14,113 nucleotides of DNA from positions 420,463 through 434,575 of the forward strand of contig JH720332.1 of the NCBI GenBank assembly GCA_000231825.2. The letters are read 5' to 3'. This stretch comes from Tetrahymena elliotti 4EA. Lineage: Eukaryota > Ciliophora > Oligohymenophorea > Hymenostomatida > Tetrahymenidae. Shown piece after piece: positions 9,823 through 14,113 of the stretch; the stretch's first letter is position 1; the number at the start of each line of letters is the position of its first letter. A program made the translations under genes and the position numbers. The notes beneath the pieces are model-generated. The model did no database searches and was not told where the DNA came from. It saw only the letters and a program-made list of their open reading frames with translations.

Positions 9823-11118
9823 TAGTTCTTTAAATATCACTTTTAAATAATAATATTTTCAATTAGTAATTTATGTACCAAATTTAAATTTATATTTTAT
9901 AGATAATAAATATTTTGAAATCACAAACATTTAGATCTAAATATTCACAAGTCTTTTTTACATTATTTAATTTTTATGATCTGAAATTATTTTAATTATC
10001 AATATTTTATAAATAGAAATAATAGAAATTAATTTTACACTTTTACATTAACAAAATTTTAAATGTGAGTTTAAAACCTATTTTTAGTATTTCGTATTTT
10101 TTGTAAGACAAATTTTATTTGAAGAATTTTAAAATTTTAATAATAAAAAAAAATACAATGATTTTAGGCCAAACATTTCTAAAAATATAAAAAAAATATT
10201 TTATTAATTTTATTTTAATCAATGGTGTTAGTTTTTATTAATTATTATTTACTTTGAAAATATGAATTCAGATGGTTTTTTAAGACAAATGAATAAAATG
10301 GTTTGAAATAAAAAATAAATAGATAAACTATTTATTAAAGTAATTTTTATTGTTAAAATTTGATACAGTAATAAAGATTAATGTTAATTCATTCAAAAGT
10401 GTTTTTAATTAAAGTAACTCGCTGTCAATTATTTTAATCTGATAGATCGAATAAGAAATTATTTTAAAAAAAATGTGTTAAATATCATGGTAACTTAAAA
10501 TAAAATTACTGCTTTAAAATTCATTGTAATTAATATTAAAAAAAGGTAGATTTTATCATTTTCTAAAAAATTTGAACAATCTTGTTTCTAAAATAAACAG
10601 AGGCTTTGTCCGTCTAACTATTTTTTAACACATTTCTGAAAGCTAAAATAAAGAAGAAATTAAAAAAATTAAATAGATTTACCAAAATACTTTTAAAATA
10701 CAAAAACTGAAATAATTTTATCTACTTAATCAAGACTTTAGATTTTGAAAAGCTACTTATTTGATTTTGAAATAATTTAAAATTGAAAGTTCTATTTTAC
10801 TTAAAATTTGATTAGAAAAAATATTTATTTATTTATTTTTTTACTTACTGATCTAATTTACGATAAAAACACATTCAATTTAAAGAACGTCAGACAACAA
10901 CAGAAGGATTTTTTTGATTATGATTTATAATGATACATCACTAATTTTCTTAATTTATGTAATTATTGATCTAGAATAAATTTTTTAATTTATTATACAG
11001 CGACTATGTAATTATTATGGGTCATTATAAAAATATCTAGATTCGATTTATATACTTTCTAATTATTGAAAATTAATTAAGAATAAACTAAAAGCTTAAA
11101 AGAATCTAATTAAAAAGA
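9823..11118. other. AT-rich intergenic region upstream of gene B
   Basis: No protein-like frame and no RNA gene was found on either strand. Under a code with TGA as the only stop, long open stretches occur by chance here, so openness alone was not taken as evidence. A slightly less A/T-rich patch around 10885-10910 (AACGTCAGACAACAACAGAA) stands out but could not be tied to anything. The promoter of gene B should lie at the right end. Confidence 0.45.
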
Positions 11119-12996
11119 ATGATTAGAAAGTGTATTTTTGAAGAAGAAAATATACCAAATTAATAGATTGTTGATCTTACATATTCAAAAGCGCATATTG
11201 CTTAGACTTCAAAGTATGAAAAATTTCTTTTTGTAAATTTAATTGATCAAGTATTATATTATTAAAAGAAATTATTGGGAAAATTGCGAAGGTTTCTAAA
11301 GTTTTTATAAAAAAATTGATTCAATGTTAATTAAGTAAGATACTCGTTTATCTGCAAAGAATTAGCTAAACAACTTAAATTTAGAATAAAAGTAATACTC
11401 TCGATTATATGGTAATGAATCAATTAAATATTCTTTATTGGACACTTTTTTAATCTACATTAGATAACTCGAACGCTGAGATACTTGAATATGAAACTAA
11501 AGAAAGTGAAAATTCCATAAATGATTTATCAATAAAAACTTATACAACTAATTATTAAATTATGGATAAAAATTTGCAAAAAAAATTAAATTATACTCCT
11601 CTATTATAAAAAATAGGTAGTCCTTTATTATTTTTCTTATTTATGATGTTAATTCTTTAAATTAGGCTAATCAATTTCCTGTTCTTAAATAAATGAGAAA
11701 GAAGTAGAACCAATATAAAAAGAAGTGTTATTTTTGTTAAATCTACCTTTTAGTTAATCCTGTAAGTAATTATTTTTACTTATGTAATTAAAATGTATTG
11801 AAATATATAAAAAGAGACATACTTATTGGATAATAAAGAGCTAGAAAATTAAAACAATCAAGTTTCATTTAATCAAAAAAGTGAAATAACTGAACTTAAA
11901 TAAACCAAAAATAGAAGACCAAGCATATCTATTTCTATTAAAAAAGGTATTTTATAAACTAAACATTTTTTTTTCTTTCTCCAACTTATTTTAAAATTTT
12001 AATATTTTTTTTGGATTAATCTATTTTGAGATCATTTTGATGGTAAATTAAGAAAGAATTAATTAATTAATCAAATCAATTCTGCCATAAATTTGTGTTT
12101 ATTTTTAATAAAAAGCTGCATGCGTTTATTAAATATAAACTAATTAAATTACCTAAAAAAATTGCATTATTTAATAAAAAGTAGAGTAGAAGAACTAGTC
12201 GTATGATTAAATTAACATGGACTTTTGTGAAATCTAATAAAAAGAGATTATTTAATATCTTCATTAGAAAGAAACTTAAAGATATGGTGCTCAAAAATAA
12301 TATTTCTTTAGTGAGTTAGCAATTAAGATATCAAGCTCTGGAGATTAGAAAAAGCGAATTATTTTCATTTCTCACAATTTTTTCTATGTTCTTAAAGACA
12401 TTTCTAGCTTTAAACATATCTAAAAATTTGAAATATCAGAAATCGATAGAATAATAATAAATTCTTAATATAAAAATGTATGCTCAATTGTTGTGAAAAA
12501 CACATACTAATTAAATTTAAAAATAAACCACTTTATTGAATTTTTATAATTTCTTCATAAAATTTCTCCAAGTATTTACTAAAAAATGGTCCCATCTAAT
12601 AACTTAATGTATTGTTAGTAAATATTTGAACAGATAAATAAAATGAATAGTTCAGATCTTAACAAATAAAAAATGGAAACCAAGCAGCGAGAAGAAAAAA
12701 AAGAGTTTTATGTGCTAAGCGAGAAAATATCAAATATTGTTTAATAAAATGAATCCCAATTTATAGGATTGATTTCCTTCTATGCAGATAATATTTATCT
12801 TACTGAATTAGATGAACATTAGTAATTAAGAAACCCCAAACAAGTAGAATTAATACGCAAAAACATATAAAATGGAAACTTCATCTTTTAATCAAAATTA
12901 AATTAAGATGAAATATTTCTAGTTTAACTCGAAGACAGCTAAGACCTCCCACAATTTATATTTTAAATTTAAAATAATTATTATTAAATTAAATGA
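11119..12996 (+). CDS. Gene B: paralogue of gene A with PH-fold/TH1-like domain, six exons
   Basis: Six exons join into 510 codons (509 aa) ending in TGA: 11119-11213, 11302-11411, 11464-11616, 11666-11761, 11815-11946, 12053-12996. The GT-AG introns are 88, 52, 49, 53 and 106 nt and have the same phases (2,1,1,1,1) as the first five of gene A. Homologous landmarks include DNSNAEILEYE (A: DNHNTDLQECE), KEVLFLLNLPF (A: KEKYLLLDLSF), INMDFCEIQQKE (A: CNMDYCNIRSEE), GDQKKRIIFISH (A: GEQKKRVIFITH), KINHFIEFLQ (identical) and DLPQFI near the C terminus. The TH1-like block is at residues of about 275-372. Gene A's sixth intron has no clear counterpart. Exon 1 and the start of exon 6 are the least certain parts. 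The intact frame alongside clear protein divergence argues that it is functional. Confidence 0.82.
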
Positions 12997-13730
12997 ATAA
13001 TTATTTTTTTAAATAACATGTATTCATATGTCTTTAAAAAATAAATCACCTTTTCTTTGTGAAATTAAAAGTTTTTTTTCGGATTAGAGAGAAATGTTTC
13101 AAGTAAGTTAGCTGGATTTCTTCCTTAATTTTTTTTTACCTCATTCTTTGGTCCATTTAAAAATCTTGTTTGTAAAATTATTGGACTGATTATGGAATAA
13201 ATCAAATAACTTTATACAATGTTTTAGTAATTGTTTAATTGATATTTTTTTATTTGTTTTTAGTATGTATTAAGTATGCCTTATTTATGGCTCTATGTGA
13301 TAATATTAAAAGAAAAAGAAAATCTTAGATTTAAGATTATTATTTTTTGTCAAAATTTTAGAAATTTTTAATATTTATTTGTCTTTCTTTCTCATCTTTA
13401 TATTTCATTTCAAAAAATTAAAATATTCATTTTTTAAACAAAAAATAAATTAATACTCTGTTCTAAATTAAATATAAATAATTAAAAATCTAATTTAATT
13501 CAAAAAAGTAATCCATTAAGAAGATACATAAATAAGTTTAAAAATCAAGACAAAAGACAAGATTATTACTTATTTTTGATTTTAAAATAATTAGATATAA
13601 ATTTTTATTTTTAAAAAAAATAATTTTATCTGAATAATCATTAGATTATTTAAAAATATGCTATATCTGTCATTTCGTCAATTGCATTAGAAGAATAATT
13701 AAACTAATTTTTTTACTTTTCTTAGCTTAT

Positions 13731-13792
13731 ATCCTAATCTTTATACCTCAATTTCACTAATATTATTCCACCTTTTCAAAAATTAGAAAATA
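13731..13792. repeat. Diverged repeat of about 62 bp, copy 1
   Basis: This copy matches 14051-14113, about 320 bp downstream. Shared blocks are ATCCTAATCTTTAT, CCTCAATTT, AATATTA, CTTTT and AAAATTAGAA. Substitutions are scattered, so it is an old duplication. No coding sense is apparent. Confidence 0.75.
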
Positions 13793-13893
13793 ATATGAAT
13801 TAATATTGAAATAATGAGAGAAATAAAAACTTGAATTAATTAAATCTGAAAATAACATATAAAAATTAATGAATGAGCAAAATAAATAATAAG

Positions 13894-13908
13894 TAAACCA
13901 ACCCAAAT
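13894..13908 (+). other. Near-match to the Tetrahymena chromosome breakage sequence (Cbs)
   Basis: The 15 bases TAAACCAACCCAAAT match the first ten bases of the known Tetrahymena Cbs, TAAACCAACCTCTTT, and the eleventh is a pyrimidine as in the accepted consensus. The twelfth base is A where the consensus, as I recall it, requires C. The site is therefore probably not a working Cbs, but a C-rich ten-base identity is unusual in such A/T-rich DNA. Confidence 0.35.
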
Positions 13909-13914
13909 TCAAAT

Positions 13915-13933
13915 GAGTCAGTCAGTCACTCAT
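13915..13933. repeat. Short GTCA tandem run flanked by TGAGT/ACTCA
   Basis: TGAGTCAGTCAGTCACTCA is a short tetranucleotide run whose ends, TGAGT and ACTCA, are inverted repeats. It lies seven bases after the Cbs-like motif and is less A/T-rich than its surroundings. No function can be assigned. Confidence 0.5.
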
Positions 13934-14050
13934 AAATTAAGTCTTTATTTATTATATTCATTCTCTTAAAAATCTTAATAGTATTGAAACTCTATTTTTA
14001 CCTTATTTAAAGTGTCAAAATTTAGAGATTAGAGCATTTTGATAAACCAA

Positions 14051-14113
14051 ATCCTAATCTTTATGCCTCAATTTTGCCAATATTAATAGAACTTTTAAAA
14101 AATTAGAAGAATT
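14051..14113. repeat. Diverged repeat of about 62 bp, copy 2 (runs to the window edge)
   Basis: This is the second copy of the unit at 13731-13792. It runs to the last base of the window, so the full unit and any further copies lie beyond view. Confidence 0.75.

Larger units (their letters stand above)
12997..14113. other. AT-rich region downstream of gene B
   Basis: No coding frame was supported here under either code. Visible structure consists of a small inverted repeat (AATCTTA-GATT-TAAGATT, 13321-13338), a diverged repeat of about 62 bp at 13731 and 14051, a GTCA run at 13915-13933 and a near-match to the Tetrahymena chromosome breakage motif at 13894-13908. The last three are listed separately. 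Confidence 0.45.

Noticed and set aside
9340..10200. Homopolymer and A/T-rich runs as a replication origin or internal eliminated sequence
   Set aside because: No terminal repeats, TA-bounded ends or known origin motifs could be seen. Base composition alone is uniform across the intergenic parts of the window.
10920..11070. A possible upstream exon of gene B starting at an ATG near 10920
   Set aside because: The stretch is open only because TGA is the sole stop; it has no similarity to gene A, whereas the ATG at 11119 gives an exon 1 of the same size and phase as in gene A.
12076..12294. A 72-codon minus-strand frame that looks hydrophobic
   Set aside because: It is antisense to gene B's last exon. 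Its hydrophobic look comes from complementing Lys/Gln/Asn-rich codons.
13321..13338. Inverted repeat AATCTTA-GATT-TAAGATT as a terminator or regulatory hairpin
   Set aside because: Short A/T palindromes are expected by chance in DNA of this composition, and no gene end or start lies close enough to give it a role.

Overview
The window is strongly AT-rich nuclear DNA from a ciliate, most likely an oligohymenophorean of the Tetrahymena/Ichthyophthirius kind. Under the standard code it looks nearly empty. When TAA and TAG are read as glutamine and TGA is the only stop, three long spliced genes appear, and each ends in TGA. The exons are joined by GT-AG introns of about 49-112 nt with matching phases, longer than the roughly 25 nt introns of Paramecium. 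Two eukaryotic tRNA genes with poly-T terminators support the assignment. The sequence alone does not show whether this is macronuclear or micronuclear DNA.

Layout: (1) 354 to about 4345, minus strand: a large predicted type I membrane protein. It has a long beta-rich ectodomain, a parallel beta-helix (pectin-lyase-like) segment, one transmembrane helix and a Gln/Ser/Lys-rich cytoplasmic tail. (2) 4557-4628 and 5626-5697, minus strand: two identical tRNA-Pro(AGG) genes about 1 kb apart with partly conserved flanks. (3) 5698-7151: AT-rich spacer holding a tandem repeat of about 200 bp in two copies. (4) 7152-9185, plus strand: a seven-exon gene (gene A, 558 codons) with a PH-fold/myosin-TH1-like domain. 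(5) About 9500-9822: a frameshifted relic of the 3' end of the same gene family. (6) 11119-12996, plus strand: gene B, a full-length diverged paralogue of A. It shares the position and phase of the first five introns but has no clear counterpart of A's sixth. (7) 12997-14113: AT-rich spacer with a degenerate repeat of about 62 bp in two copies and a near-match to the Tetrahymena chromosome breakage sequence.

The genes do not form a pathway. The clearest local story is a small tandem family (A, relic, B) expanding and decaying in place, next to a separately duplicated tRNA. All exon models were worked out by hand from reading-frame continuity, splice phases and A/B similarity. The 5' ends, especially of the minus-strand gene, are the least certain part.
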